Counted from the first letter of the stretch, positions 53,565-62,468 are shown. The stretch: DNA of 64,000 bases from Nocardioides sp. dk884 (GCF_009557055.1 NZ_CP045649.1:3199501-3263500), one strand, 5' to 3'. Program-made: numbers and translations. Notes: generated from the letters alone by a model not told the origin.

Positions 53565-53709
53565 CGCGCGACCATTCAAGAAGGCGCTCTACACCCGGCA
53601 TTCAGGGGGTGGTTGCAGGGGGGTCCCATTTGAGACCTGCACCACAGCCGCTCCACCGCTCTCCCCGTCGCACCGGGAACGGCTCGGCAACGACACGTAC
53701 GGCGACGGC

Positions 53710-55398
53710 TCAGACGTCGACGGCGGCGGTGCGCCCCGCGGCACGTCCGGAGAACAGGCAGCCGCCCAGGAAGGTGCCCTCGAGCGCGTTGTAGCCCATC
53801 ATCCCGCCGCCGCCGAAGCCGCTGACCTCGCCCGCGGCGTACAGCCCGGGGAACGGGGTCCCGTCGGCGCGCAGGCAGCGGCCGCCGAGGTCGGTCTCCA
53901 GGCCGCCGAGGGTCTTGCGCGACAGCACGTGCAGGCGCACCGCGATCAGCGGGCCGGCCTTCTCATCCAGCATCTTGTGCGGGGTGGCGACGCGGATCAG
54001 CTTGTCGCCGAGATAGCTGCGTGCGCCGCGCAGCGCGGTGACCTGCGCGTCCTTGCTGTAGGCGTTGTCGATCTCGCGGTCGCGCTGCTCCACGAGCGTG
54101 CGCACTGCGGCCTCCTCGACCAGCCCGGCGCCGTCGGGGCCGGGCTCGAGCCGGTTCATGCCGGCCACCAGCTCGGTAAGGGTGTCGGCGACGACGAAGT
54201 CCTCGCCGTGCCGCTTGAACGCCTCCACCGGCCCGGGGGCACCGGGGCGGATCCGCTTGAGCAGCAGCCGGACGTCCTTGCCGGTGAGGTCGGGGTTCTG
54301 CTCGGAGCCGGAGAGGGCGAACTCCTTCTCGATGATCTTCTGGGTCAGCACGAACCAGGAGTGGTCGTGACCGGTGGTGCGCAGGTGGCGCAGCGTCCCG
54401 AGGGTGTCGAACCCGGGATAGAGGGGCGCGGGCAGGCGCCGGCCGGTCGCGTCGAGCCACAGCGAGGAGGGGCCGGGGAGGATCCGGATGCCGTGGTTGT
54501 CCCACACCGGGTCGAAGTTGCGGATGCCCTCGACGTAGTGCCACATCCGGTCGGGGTTGATCACGTTCGCGCCGGTGTCCTGGGCGATCATGAGCATCCG
54601 CCCGTCGACGTGGGCCGGTACGCCGCTGACCATCCGCGCCGGCGGGGTGCCGAGCCGGGCCGGCCAGGCCTTGCGGACCAGGTCGTGATTGCCGCCGATG
54701 CCGCCGCTGGTCACGACGACCGCCTGAGCGCGCACCTCGAAGTCGCCGACCTGGACCCGGCTGCTGGGCCGGCCGCGCTCGACGTCGCTGGGCTCCAGCA
54801 CCGCGCCGTGGACGCCGACCGCGACGCCGTCCTCGACCACGATGCCGTCCACGCGGTGGCGGAACAGCAATCGGATGCGCCCCGCCTCGGCGTGCGCGCG
54901 CACCCGTCGTTCGAACGGCTCGACCAGGCCCGGGCCGGTGCCCCAGGTGATGTGGAAGCGCGGCACCGAGTTGCCGTGGCCCTCCGCGCGCCCGTCGCCG
55001 CGCTCGGCCCACCCCACGACCGGGAACAGCCGGTGACCCATCTGGCGCAGCCAGGCGCGCTTCTCCCCCGCCGCGAAGTCGACGTAGGCCTCCGCCCAGG
55101 CGCGCGGCCAGCGGTCCTCCTCGCGGTCGAACTGGGCGCTGCCCAGCCAGTCCTGCCAGGCCAGCTCGTGGGAGTCGCGCACCCGCATGCGGCGCTGCTC
55201 GGGACTGTCGATGAGGAACAGCCCGCCGAGGCTCCACCACGCCTGGCCGCCGAGCGACTGCTCCGGCTCCTGGTCCAGGAGTACGACGTGGCATCCCGCG
55301 TCAGCTGCCTCGGCGGCGGCCGCGAGGCCGGCCAGCCCGGCGCCGACGACCACGATGTCGGTGCGGGTCAGGGTCGGGGTGCTCGGCTGTGGCTCCAC
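53710..55398 (-). CDS. FAD-binding dehydrogenase, KstD/fumarate-reductase-like
   Basis: A 562-residue flavoprotein of the 3-ketosteroid-dehydrogenase/fumarate-reductase fold. The N-terminal dinucleotide loop is DIVVVGAGLAGLAAAAEAA; the C-terminal FAD segment GGGMMGYNALEGTFLGGC is characteristic. The group includes delta-1-dehydrogenases and uncharacterised FAD-binding dehydrogenases of lipid catabolism. Distinctive catalytic Tyr residues of KstD cannot be placed with certainty, so the substrate is open. ATG at 55398. Confidence 0.85.
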   Translation of the reverse strand: MEPQPSTPTLTRTDIVVVGAGLAGLAAAAEAADAGCHVVLLDQEPEQSLGGQAWWSLGGLFLIDSPEQRRMRVRDSHELAWQDWLGSAQFDREEDRWPRAWAEAYVDFAAGEKRAWLRQMGHRLFPVVGWAERGDGRAEGHGNSVPRFHITWGTGPGLVEPFERRVRAHAEAGRIRLLFRHRVDGIVVEDGVAVGVHGAVLEPSDVERGRPSSRVQVGDFEVRAQAVVVTSGGIGGNHDLVRKAWPARLGTPPARMVSGVPAHVDGRMLMIAQDTGANVINPDRMWHYVEGIRNFDPVWDNHGIRILPGPSSLWLDATGRRLPAPLYPGFDTLGTLRHLRTTGHDHSWFVLTQKIIEKEFALSGSEQNPDLTGKDVRLLLKRIRPGAPGPVEAFKRHGEDFVVADTLTELVAGMNRLEPGPDGAGLVEEAAVRTLVEQRDREIDNAYSKDAQVTALRGARSYLGDKLIRVATPHKMLDEKAGPLIAVRLHVLSRKTLGGLETDLGGRCLRADGTPFPGLYAAGEVSGFGGGGMMGYNALEGTFLGGCLFSGRAAGRTAAVDV

Positions 55399-55464
55399 GG
55401 CCGCGATCCTCGCACGCCCCGGGGCGGATCGGCCGCGATCGGCGCGCAGGGATCAGCGCACGGA

Positions 55465-56637
55465 TCAGCGCGGCAGGCCGAGCGGCAGGACGAAGGAGAA
55501 GGTGCTGCCCTCCCCGGGGGCCGACTGCACCCAGATGGCGCCGCCCATCAGCGTGAGCAGCTGGCGGCACACCGCGAGCCCCAGCCCGGTGCCGCCGTAC
55601 TGCCGGGTGATCGTGGGGTCGGCCTGGCTGAAGGTCTCGAAGAGCCGGTCCTGCTCCTCGGAGGCGATGCCGATGCCCGAGTCGGACACCCGCACCAGCA
55701 CCTTCACCACCTCGGTGGTGCGCTCCGCGACCTCGACGTCGACGGCCACCCCGCCACGGTGGGTGAACTTCACGGCGTTGCCCAGCAGGTTGGCCAGCAC
55801 CTGCGCCACCCGCTCGGGGTCTCCCACGAGCGCGGCGGGCAGCTCCTCGTCGATGCGCACGGTGATGCCGAGCCGGGTGGCCTCGGCCGCGGCGCGGACC
55901 CGCTCCACGCTGCCCGCCACGACCGCGCGCAGGTCCATCGGGCGTCGGTCGAGCAGCAGCGCACCGGCTTCGATCCGGGAGAAGTCGAGGAGGTCGTCGA
56001 CCAGGCTGCGCAGCCGCTCGCCGTTGCGCGCGAGGCTGCCCACCAGCATCCGCTGGTCCGGCTCCAGCGGCGTCTCCGCGAGCAGCTCCGCGCTCGCGAG
56101 GACGCTCGTCAGCGGGGTGCGGATCTCGTGGCTGATGTTGGCCAGGAACAGGGACTTGGCCCGGTTGGCCTGCTCGGCGCTGCGCCGGGTGCCGTCGAGC
56201 TCGCGCTGGAGCCGGTTGCGGGCGGTGATGTCCTCGGCGATGCCGTAGACCCCCTCCACCACGTCGTCCACCACGATCGGCAGCGCGGAGATCGCCAGCT
56301 CGACCAGCTCGCCGTCGGGGCGTCGCAGCACCGTCTCGAACTGCACCGACTCCCGATCCAGGGCCCGCTGGAAGTGCACCAGCACCGGCACCAGGTGGGC
56401 GGGCGCGAGCAGCTCGGCGAAGCGGCGCCCGAGCAGGTCGCCCACCGCGCGCCCGCTGAGCCTCGCTGCCGCCGGGTTGACCGAGTCGAAGCGCCCGTTG
56501 AGATCGACCGAGAACACGGCGTGCGGGTGGTAGTCGAACAGGGAGCGGAAGCGCTCGCTGGTCTCCGCCAGCACGCGCTCGGCGCGCCGCAGCTGCTCGG
56601 CCTCGGCACGCAGGCCGTCGCTCTCCTCCCCACCCAC
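55465..56637 (-). CDS. cytosolic PAS-domain sensor histidine kinase
   Basis: A 390-residue kinase without transmembrane segments. A PAS domain (about 20-140; FRSLFDYHPHAVFSVDLNGR) is followed by HisKA with phospho-acceptor His in LFLANISHEIRTPL, and HATPase_c with N-box LLGNAVKFT, DSGIGIASEEQD and GTGLGLAVCRQL. No receiver domain or response-regulator gene is adjacent, so its partner is unlinked. GTG at 56637 is the start that avoids running into the divergent acetyltransferase; its ribosome-binding site is weak. Confidence 0.9.
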   Translation of the reverse strand: MGGEESDGLRAEAEQLRRAERVLAETSERFRSLFDYHPHAVFSVDLNGRFDSVNPAAARLSGRAVGDLLGRRFAELLAPAHLVPVLVHFQRALDRESVQFETVLRRPDGELVELAISALPIVVDDVVEGVYGIAEDITARNRLQRELDGTRRSAEQANRAKSLFLANISHEIRTPLTSVLASAELLAETPLEPDQRMLVGSLARNGERLRSLVDDLLDFSRIEAGALLLDRRPMDLRAVVAGSVERVRAAAEATRLGITVRIDEELPAALVGDPERVAQVLANLLGNAVKFTHRGGVAVDVEVAERTTEVVKVLVRVSDSGIGIASEEQDRLFETFSQADPTITRQYGGTGLGLAVCRQLLTLMGGAIWVQSAPGEGSTFSFVLPLGLPR

Positions 56638-56698
56638 GGGCGGAGTCTTGCACCATCTGTCCCCTCGGTGGGGGACTCGCGGCTGCCATGCTGGAGCG

Positions 56699-57226
56699 AT
56701 GACCCCCGAGATCGTTGCCAGCGAGGCCCTGGACACCGCCACGCGCGCGGCGCTGTGGCGGCTCTGGGCGAGCGCCTTCGACGACTTCGAGGACACCGAC
56801 GGTGCCCACGCCTTCGGCGGCCTCCACGCGCTGGTGCGCGAGGGCGCGGAGGTCGTGGCACACGCCAGCGTCGTCCCGCGCCGGCTGCTGATCGGGCGCG
56901 AGGCCTGGGCCGTGGGCTACGTCGAGGCGGTGGCGGTCGCCCCGGCCCGCCAGCACCAGCGCCTGGGGAGCGCGGTGATGACCGCCCTGCAGGACCTGCT
57001 GCCCGGCCGCTACCCGTTGGCGATGCTCGCCACCGGCGAGCACGGCTTCTACGAGCGGCTCGGCTGGGAGCGCTGGCGCGGTGCGTCGTACGTCGTGCGC
57101 CGCGGCGTACGCGTGCGGACCTCGGAGGACGACGACGCGCTGATGGCGCTGCGGCTGCCGGGCTCCCACGGGCTCGACCTCAGCTCGCCCGTGGCGTGCG
57201 AGGACCGGCCCGGCGACGCCTGGTGA
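56699..57226 (+). CDS. aminoglycoside 2'-N-acetyltransferase-like GNAT protein
   Basis: A 175-residue GNAT enzyme that closely follows the chromosomal AAC(2')-I family of mycobacteria: GGLHALVREGAEVVAHASVV, RRLLIGREAWAVGYVEAVAV, the acetyl-CoA loop PARQHQRLGSAVMTAL, FYERLGWERWRG, and the C-terminal LDLSSPVACEDRPGDAW (compare the mycobacterial D-W-R-x-G-D-x-W ending). The family acetylates the 2' amine of aminoglycosides but its natural substrate may differ. ATG at 56699 has CATGCT 6 nt upstream. It diverges from the histidine kinase. Confidence 0.85.
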   Translation: MTPEIVASEALDTATRAALWRLWASAFDDFEDTDGAHAFGGLHALVREGAEVVAHASVVPRRLLIGREAWAVGYVEAVAVAPARQHQRLGSAVMTALQDLLPGRYPLAMLATGEHGFYERLGWERWRGASYVVRRGVRVRTSEDDDALMALRLPGSHGLDLSSPVACEDRPGDAW

Positions 57227-57245
57227 ACCGGCCTGGTGAGCTAGC

Positions 57246-58055
57246 TCAGAGCCCGATGTCGTACGGCGTGGTCGTGGTGACCCGGACCATCCCGGAGCGC
57301 TCCAGGATCGGCCGGGAGTACTCCGTCGAGTCGCTGTGCAGCAGGGTGCGGCCCAGGGCGAGCGCCGAGCGCGCGCGGGCCGCGGTGACCGCGCGGTAGA
57401 TCCCGCGGCCACGCCACGGGGCGAGGGTCGCGCCACCCCACAGCCCCGCGAAGTCGCTGTGCGGGACCGGCTCGAGGCGGCCCGTGCAGACGACCCTGCC
57501 GTCGGCCTCGGCCACCCACAGCTCGGTGCCGTCGCCGGCGGCCAGGCGGCGCAGGAGGGCCTCGGCGGTCCGCTCGGAGACGGGATCACCGAAGGCCTCA
57601 TCGAGCATCCGGCAGGCCGCGCGGACGTCGGCCTCCTCGTGCACCCGCCGCAGCGTGACGCCGGCCGGGAGCGCGATGTCGAGCGCCAGGAGGCGCGCGT
57701 CGCCGACCATCACCGACTCCTGCTCGGCCGGCTCGAAGCCGTGCGCGAGGAGCAGGTCGTGCAGGCCGGGCGCCCGGTCGTGGCCGCGGGTCTTCCACTC
57801 CAGGCGCCGGACGCCGCGCTCGCGGAAGTGCGCGAGCACCCGCGGCACCCACTCCACCAGGCGCGCGCGCAGCTCCTCGTCGCTGCCCTCGCCGAGGTCG
57901 CGGTAGGTCACGAACCCGCGCTCCCCCGGGAACTCCAGCAGGTGCAGCGGCCCCAGCCGCACCCGAGCACTCGCCCCGATCGCCTCGGCGTCGGTGCGCA
58001 GCTGGTCGTCGTACGCCGCCAGCAGTCCCGCCTTCTCCAGCACCTCGTCCGCCAC
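57246..58055 (-). CDS. GNAT-family N-acetyltransferase (double-domain)
   Basis: About 269 residues. The C-terminal GNAT domain (about 140-265) shows GGATLAPWRGRGIYRAVTAA with the acetyl-CoA-binding Arg/Gly loop and the final YSRPILERSGMVRVTTTT; the N-terminal half (LRTDAEAIGASARVR, RRLEWKTRGHDRAPGLHDLL) appears to be a degenerate second GNAT fold. GTG at 58055 is preferred to ATG at 58064 because GGGAGG is correctly spaced only from the GTG. Substrate unknown. Convergent with the AAC(2')-like gene. Confidence 0.82.
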   Translation of the reverse strand: MADEVLEKAGLLAAYDDQLRTDAEAIGASARVRLGPLHLLEFPGERGFVTYRDLGEGSDEELRARLVEWVPRVLAHFRERGVRRLEWKTRGHDRAPGLHDLLLAHGFEPAEQESVMVGDARLLALDIALPAGVTLRRVHEEADVRAACRMLDEAFGDPVSERTAEALLRRLAAGDGTELWVAEADGRVVCTGRLEPVPHSDFAGLWGGATLAPWRGRGIYRAVTAARARSALALGRTLLHSDSTEYSRPILERSGMVRVTTTTPYDIGL

Positions 58056-58070
58056 GCTCCCCATCCTCCC

Positions 58071-58136
58071 GCGAGTCGGCGCCAATGGTTGCGCGAGTCG
58101 GCGCTCGTGGTTGCGCGAGTCGGCGCCCATGGCGGC
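58071..58136. repeat. three tandem 22-bp repeats
   Basis: Units at 58071-58092, 58093-58114 and 58115-58136 each begin with GCGAGTCGGCGC; the remaining bases vary (CAATGGTTGC, TCGTGGTTGC, CCATGGCGGC). The array fills the gap between the divergent GNAT and HNH genes. Confidence 0.8.
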
Positions 58137-58173
58137 GGTACGACGCGCGCCCGCCGATCGCTAGGCTGCGCCG

Positions 58174-58512
58174 GTGCCTCCACGCCGCCGGTCCGCCACC
58201 TATGCCAAGCGGCGCCGCACCCGGATGGCGAAGGTCGAGCACGACCTCACCGACGCCCAGTGGCACGCGCTGATGGAGGCCTGGGGCGGGTGCGCCTACT
58301 GCGGCGGCGACGGCGCCGCGCTGCAGAAGGACTGCATGCTGCCCATCTCGCGCGGCGGCCGCTACACGCTGCTCAACGTCGTGCCGGCCTGCGCCTCGTG
58401 CAACGCCAGCAAGTGCAACACCGAGGTGATCACCTGGATGCGCCGCAAGCGCCTGGACGAGCCGGCGTTCCTGGCCCGCCAGCTGACCATCGCTCGCGCG
58501 CTCAGCGACTGA
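58174..58512 (+). CDS. HNH endonuclease
   Basis: A 112-residue HNH-family protein. A basic N-terminus (PPRRRSATYAKRRRTRM) precedes CAYCGGDGAALQKDCMLPIS, the R-G-G strand, and VVPACASCNASKCNTEVI, giving the CxxC...CxxC zinc-knuckle and the central N. The H of HNH is not in the usual DHxxP form, so nuclease activity is uncertain. GTG at 58174 has TAGGCT 6 nt upstream and is probably leaderless. It ends just before the convergent TOPRIM gene. Confidence 0.85.
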   Translation: MPPRRRSATYAKRRRTRMAKVEHDLTDAQWHALMEAWGGCAYCGGDGAALQKDCMLPISRGGRYTLLNVVPACASCNASKCNTEVITWMRRKRLDEPAFLARQLTIARALSD

Positions 58513-58520
58513 GGGGCGCC

Positions 58521-59063
58521 TCAGGCGCTCCAGATCCAGCTCAGCAGACCCTCGAGCGGCTCCGGCACGGACTCGAAGGCCACCGCCTCCGCCATGAGCG
58601 CGGCGTACTTGGCCTTCCTCGCACCGGACGCGGCGATGTAGTGGCGCAGCTGCTCGAGGACCTCGAGGTCGCGGTAGGCGGGCTGGTCCTGGAAGTTGCG
58701 GAAGGTCTTGAGGTCACCACCCGCCTCGAGCAGCGGGGTCATCCCCGCCGCGCCGATGGCGCGCACGAGCTCGAGCTCGAGGTCGGGACGGCAGGCGAAG
58801 AACCCCTGCCGGGTGAGGTCCTCGCCCTCCTGGCGGTTGAGGGCGCCGGCGACGAAGCGCTCCTCCTTCTCGTCGTACAGCCCGCCGACCCGGTGGCCGA
58901 GCGCAGCCGCCTCGGCGATCGCGCGGCCGAAGTTGCCGGCACCGCCGATCACGGTGACGGTGATCTGCTCGGCATCCAGGTCGACTCCGAAGCGAGGGGC
59001 GAGAGCGACGACGGCGGCCTGGTCGGACGCACCTTCGACCAGCAGCGTGATGGGGCGGGGCAC
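58521..59063 (-). CDS. small TOPRIM-domain protein (OLD/ATP-dependent endonuclease-like)
   Basis: A 180-residue protein whose first 100 residues fit a TOPRIM fold: ITLLVEGASDQAAVVALA holds the catalytic Glu, and GLYDEKEERFVAGAL supplies the acidic DxE segment. OLD-type nucleases join this to an ATPase, which is lacking here. The C-terminal helices (LEQLRHYIAASGARKAKYAA) are unassigned. GTG at 59063 is inferred from the homologous start; an upstream GAGGAAGAG could serve as a ribosome-binding site at some distance. Confidence 0.72.
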   Translation of the reverse strand: MPRPITLLVEGASDQAAVVALAPRFGVDLDAEQITVTVIGGAGNFGRAIAEAAALGHRVGGLYDEKEERFVAGALNRQEGEDLTRQGFFACRPDLELELVRAIGAAGMTPLLEAGGDLKTFRNFQDQPAYRDLEVLEQLRHYIAASGARKAKYAALMAEAVAFESVPEPLEGLLSWIWSA

Positions 59064-59110
59064 GACGACATTGTCTCTTCCTCGCCATCGGGGGATGGCG
59101 CCAGGGCCGC

Positions 59111-60136
59111 TCAGACGACGTCGTTGGCGCAGCGGAACCCGATGTTGCCGGCGGAGGACTCGGCGGTGTTGGAGGAGCGCGCCGCCACCCGGTAGCGGTT
59201 GCAGTAGCTGTCGTGGCACAGGTAGGACCCGCCCCGCATCACCCGCGGCACCCCGCCCTCCTCGCCCGGCACCACGTCGCCCTCGGGCGCGAGCGGGTCG
59301 CGCACCGGATCACCGGCCGCCGAGCGGTCGGCGTACTCGGTGGGCCGGAAGGTGTCCTCGCACCACTCCCAGACGTTGCCGACGGTGTTGTGCAGGCCGA
59401 AGGCGTTGGGCTGGTACGCCGTGACCGGGGCGGTGGTGAGGTGGCCGTCCTCGAGGGTGTTGACCTCGGGGAACGGGCCCTGCCAGATGTTGCAGCGCCA
59501 GCGCCCCTTCGGCTGCAGCTCGTCGCCCCACGGGTAGCGCGCCCGGTCCAGCCCGCCGCGGGCGGCGCGCTCCCACTCCGCCTCGGTGGGCAGCCGCTTG
59601 CCGGCCCAGCGGCAGTAGGCCTGCGCGTCGCGCCAGCTCACGTGCACGACGGGATGGTTCTGCAGGTCGGTGCTGCTCGACCTCGGCCCGCCCGGGTGGC
59701 GCCAGTCGGCGCCCCGGACCGCCAGCCACCACGGCGTACCGGCGGCGGGGCCGAGCACGTCGGCGGGGCTCGCCTCGACCGCGAGGTGGAAGACCGCCGA
59801 GATCCCGTCGCGCTCCGCGTCGGTCACATAGCCCGTCGCCTTCGCGAACGCCGCGAACTGCGCGTTGGTGACCGCCTTCGCATCGATGAGGTACGCCGAC
59901 AGGTCGACCTGGTGCACCGGCGTCTCGCCGTCGCCGAGGTAGCCGTCGCCGTGGGAGTCCCCCATCGCGAAGGAGCCCGCGGGGACGCGCACCTGGCCGC
60001 GGGTGCTGCGCGCGCCCTGCGGCACCGCCTCGGCTGGGTGAGCGATCGGCGACCGGCCCACCACACCAGTCACAGCACCGGCCGCACCCGCCGGTGCGCA
60101 GCACGCCGGGGCCGCGCTCGCGGGGTCGCTCGTCAT
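59111..60136 (-). CDS. formylglycine-generating enzyme
   Basis: A 341-residue FGE/SUMF1-type enzyme that oxidises the active-site Cys of sulfatases to formylglycine. The fold markers RVPAGSFAMGDSHGDGYLGD, NHPVVHVSWRDAQAYCRWAG and RLPTEAEWERAARGG are followed by the genuine catalytic pair in GGSYLCHDSYCNRYRVAARS (Cys-x4-Cys), which distinguishes true FGEs from relatives. The N-terminus has the CCAP motif seen in actinobacterial FGEs. ATG at 60136 has TACGAT 6 nt upstream (leaderless). No sulfatase gene is in the window. Confidence 0.93.
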   Translation of the reverse strand: MTSDPASAAPACCAPAGAAGAVTGVVGRSPIAHPAEAVPQGARSTRGQVRVPAGSFAMGDSHGDGYLGDGETPVHQVDLSAYLIDAKAVTNAQFAAFAKATGYVTDAERDGISAVFHLAVEASPADVLGPAAGTPWWLAVRGADWRHPGGPRSSSTDLQNHPVVHVSWRDAQAYCRWAGKRLPTEAEWERAARGGLDRARYPWGDELQPKGRWRCNIWQGPFPEVNTLEDGHLTTAPVTAYQPNAFGLHNTVGNVWEWCEDTFRPTEYADRSAAGDPVRDPLAPEGDVVPGEEGGVPRVMRGGSYLCHDSYCNRYRVAARSSNTAESSAGNIGFRCANDVV

Positions 60137-60170
60137 GGGCCGATCGTACGCACGCCCCGCCGACAGCGGC

Positions 60171-61574
60171 TCAGCGTGAGGCGTCCACGACGCGGGCCGA
60201 CCGCTCGGTCTCCGCGAGGTCGTACGCCGCGTTGGCGGTGTCGTCCTCCTCGTCCATGGCGTCCCGGCTGTGCGCGCCGCGGTAGGTGGCGTGCAGCAGG
60301 TACACCGCCACGCCCGACAGCACGAGGATGACGGCGTACACGCGGTAGAGCCCCGACGGAGTGAGGCCCTGGCCCTGCAGGAACGTCGCGAGGTTGGGGG
60401 CGAAGAACGCCACCGCGCGCCCCAGGCCCATCATCAGCCCCACGGCCGCGGCCCGGATCGCGATCGGGTAGATCGAGGGACTGATGGCGTAGTACGCCGC
60501 GACGCCGCCGTTCACGGCCAGGCCGACCAGGACGGCGAGCACCAGCACCATCGTCTTGTCGTCGAAGAAGGCGGCGAAGGCGAAGAAGATGCCGAAGCCC
60601 AGGAACCCGATGATGGCGGTCACCACACGTGGGTGGATGCGGCGCGCGGCCAGGGAGAAGAGCAGGGCACCGATGACGCCGCCGGCGGCGACGAGCGCCT
60701 GGGCGGTGATGCCGAAGTCGGCGTTGCCGGTGGCCTCGGTGACCAGCTTGGCGGTCAGGCTGTTGGCGAAGTAGAACGCCGCGATCATCAGCGAATAGGC
60801 GATCCACAGCAGGATCGTGCGGCGCAGCATGATCCCGCGCAGGGCCCCGGCCACGAAGCCGCCCTGCTGCGCGCCGGCGCTGCGCGCCGCGGGCAGCTCG
60901 GTCGCCTGCTGGGCCCCGACCTTGGCGGCGATCTTGTTGTAGGCCTTCAGCGCGCCGGCAGGCCGCTTCTCGACCAGGAAGTCGACCGACTCCGGCAGCA
61001 CCAGCCAGGTGACGACGAGGAGCACGGCGGTGACGATCGCGGAGAAGAAGTAGGGCCCGCGCCAGGTGAAGGCGTCGATGAGCGCGACCGAGAGGAAGCC
61101 GCCGATCGCCGCGCCCAGCGGCAGGCCGATGCCGTAGAGCCCCATGACCGCGCCGCGGCGCTTCTGGTTGGAGTACTCGGCGACCAGGACGCTGACGCTC
61201 GGGACGATGCCGCCGAGGAAGAGCCCGCCGAAGAAGCGGAAGGCGAGGAACGACTCGAACGACGTGGCCAGGCCGGCGAGGACCATGCCCACCACGATCA
61301 GCGCGAGCGAGAACAGGATGTGCTTGCGGCGCCCGATCCGGTCCGCGAGCGGGCTCAGGAAGATGGCTCCGATGCCCATGCCGAGGGTGCCGAAGGAGGC
61401 GACCAGGCCCTGCTGCCCCTTGCCGAGGTCGAAGTACTCGGTCATGGCCGGCAGCGTGAAGGCCGTCACCAGGATCTCGTAGCCGTCGACCATCGTCAGC
61501 AGGATGCAGAGCGCGACGATGACCCACTGGTACGGGCTCATCGGGTTGCGCCGAATAGCGTCGGTGAGTTGCAC
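60171..61574 (-). CDS. MFS transporter, aromatic acid:H+ symporter (AAHS) family
   Basis: A 467-residue 12-helix transporter of the PcaK/MhpT type. AAHS signatures are the motif in TM1 (ALCILLTMVDGYEILVTAF, the D-G-x-D-like position) and the loop 2-3 motif PLADRIGRRKHILFS; the loop 8-9 repeat is also present. It should import phenylpropanoid or benzoate-like acids. GTG at 61574 has AGGAG 6 nt upstream. It diverges from the IclR gene and neighbours MhpC- and MhpA-like genes, so a 3-hydroxyphenylpropionate-type substrate is likely. Confidence 0.92.
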   Translation of the reverse strand: MQLTDAIRRNPMSPYQWVIVALCILLTMVDGYEILVTAFTLPAMTEYFDLGKGQQGLVASFGTLGMGIGAIFLSPLADRIGRRKHILFSLALIVVGMVLAGLATSFESFLAFRFFGGLFLGGIVPSVSVLVAEYSNQKRRGAVMGLYGIGLPLGAAIGGFLSVALIDAFTWRGPYFFSAIVTAVLLVVTWLVLPESVDFLVEKRPAGALKAYNKIAAKVGAQQATELPAARSAGAQQGGFVAGALRGIMLRRTILLWIAYSLMIAAFYFANSLTAKLVTEATGNADFGITAQALVAAGGVIGALLFSLAARRIHPRVVTAIIGFLGFGIFFAFAAFFDDKTMVLVLAVLVGLAVNGGVAAYYAISPSIYPIAIRAAAVGLMMGLGRAVAFFAPNLATFLQGQGLTPSGLYRVYAVILVLSGVAVYLLHATYRGAHSRDAMDEEDDTANAAYDLAETERSARVVDASR

Positions 61575-61592
61575 GGGATCTCCTGCCGCGTA

Positions 61593-61622
61593 AACGTGTA
61601 GTAAATGCACGGCCCCGTGCAT
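61593..61622. promoter_or_regulatory. IclR-type operator candidate and 18-bp palindrome
   Basis: ATGCACGG-CC-CCGTGCAT (61605-61622) is a perfect 8-bp-arm palindrome midway between the transporter and IclR genes. Directly beside it AACGTGTAGTAAATGCA (61593-61609) resembles AACGTGTAAATAACGCA (62469-62485) in front of the hydrolase gene. The palindrome and shared motif are candidate sites for the local IclR regulator. Confidence 0.55.
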
Positions 61623-61703
61623 CTAACGAGCAAGAGTCGGGCCAGCGATCCCACCTGTCAACCCCCCAGCGCCGTGGGGCATCCCTCGTCTAGGGTGCCG
61701 AGC

Positions 61704-62387
61704 GTGAGCGACAGCCGACCCGCACCCGGAGCCCAGACGCTCGCACGCGGGCTGCGCGCACTCGAGCTGGTCGCCGTCGCGCGCGACGGGGCGACGATCC
61801 AGGAGATCGCCGCCGAGCTCGACGTCCACCGCTCGATCGCCTCGCGCATCCTCTCCACGCTGGCCGACGCGCGCCTGGTCGCCCGCAGCACCGACGGCCG
61901 CTATCGCCCCGGCGCCGGCCTCGCCGCGCTCGCCACCGGGGTCCACGGCACCCTGCGTGCGATCGCCGAGCCGTTCATGCGCGAGCTCGCCAGCGAGCTC
62001 GGCGCCACGATCTCCCTGCTCGTCGCCGAGGGCGAGGAGGCGGTGGCACTCGCGGTCATCGAACCGCCGGCGTCGGGCTACGTCCTCTCCTTCCGCACCG
62101 GCGCCCGCCACCCGCTCGGCCGCGGCTCCTCGGGCGTGGCCCTCCTCGCCGCCGGGCCGCCGGCCCCGGGCGAGGCGGAGAAGGTCACCACGTCGCGCAC
62201 CCGCGGCTACGCCGCCACCTTCGGCGAAGTCGAGCCGGGCGCGTACGGCGTCGCCGTGCCGCTGTCGCTGGCCGAGGGCATGCCAGCCGCCTGCCTCAAC
62301 CTCATCACCTACCGCCCCGAGGTGGCGGAGTCGGCCGCCCCTCGGCTGATGGCGGCCGCCGAGCGGATCTCCGCCGCTCTCTCCTGA
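61704..62387 (+). CDS. IclR-family transcriptional regulator
   Basis: A 227-residue regulator: N-terminal winged HTH (ATIQEIAAELDVHRSIASRI) and a C-terminal ligand-binding domain (ATISLLVAEGEEAVALAVIE, RHPLGRGSSGVALLAAG). The family often controls aromatic-acid catabolism (PcaR, MhpR). GTG at 61704 has TAGGGT 7 nt upstream and no ribosome-binding site, so it is leaderless. It lies between the AAHS transporter and the meta-cleavage hydrolase, whose promoters share a repeated motif. It is rather short for the family (about 250). Confidence 0.92.
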   Translation: MSDSRPAPGAQTLARGLRALELVAVARDGATIQEIAAELDVHRSIASRILSTLADARLVARSTDGRYRPGAGLAALATGVHGTLRAIAEPFMRELASELGATISLLVAEGEEAVALAVIEPPASGYVLSFRTGARHPLGRGSSGVALLAAGPPAPGEAEKVTTSRTRGYAATFGEVEPGAYGVAVPLSLAEGMPAACLNLITYRPEVAESAAPRLMAAAERISAALS

Positions 62388-62468
62388 GCGATTCCGCTCA
62401 GGTCCTTGACAACCCCCGGATGCGGGTGGTGCCCTGTTATGCATCTCGTTGTGTAATTATCGACCAGC

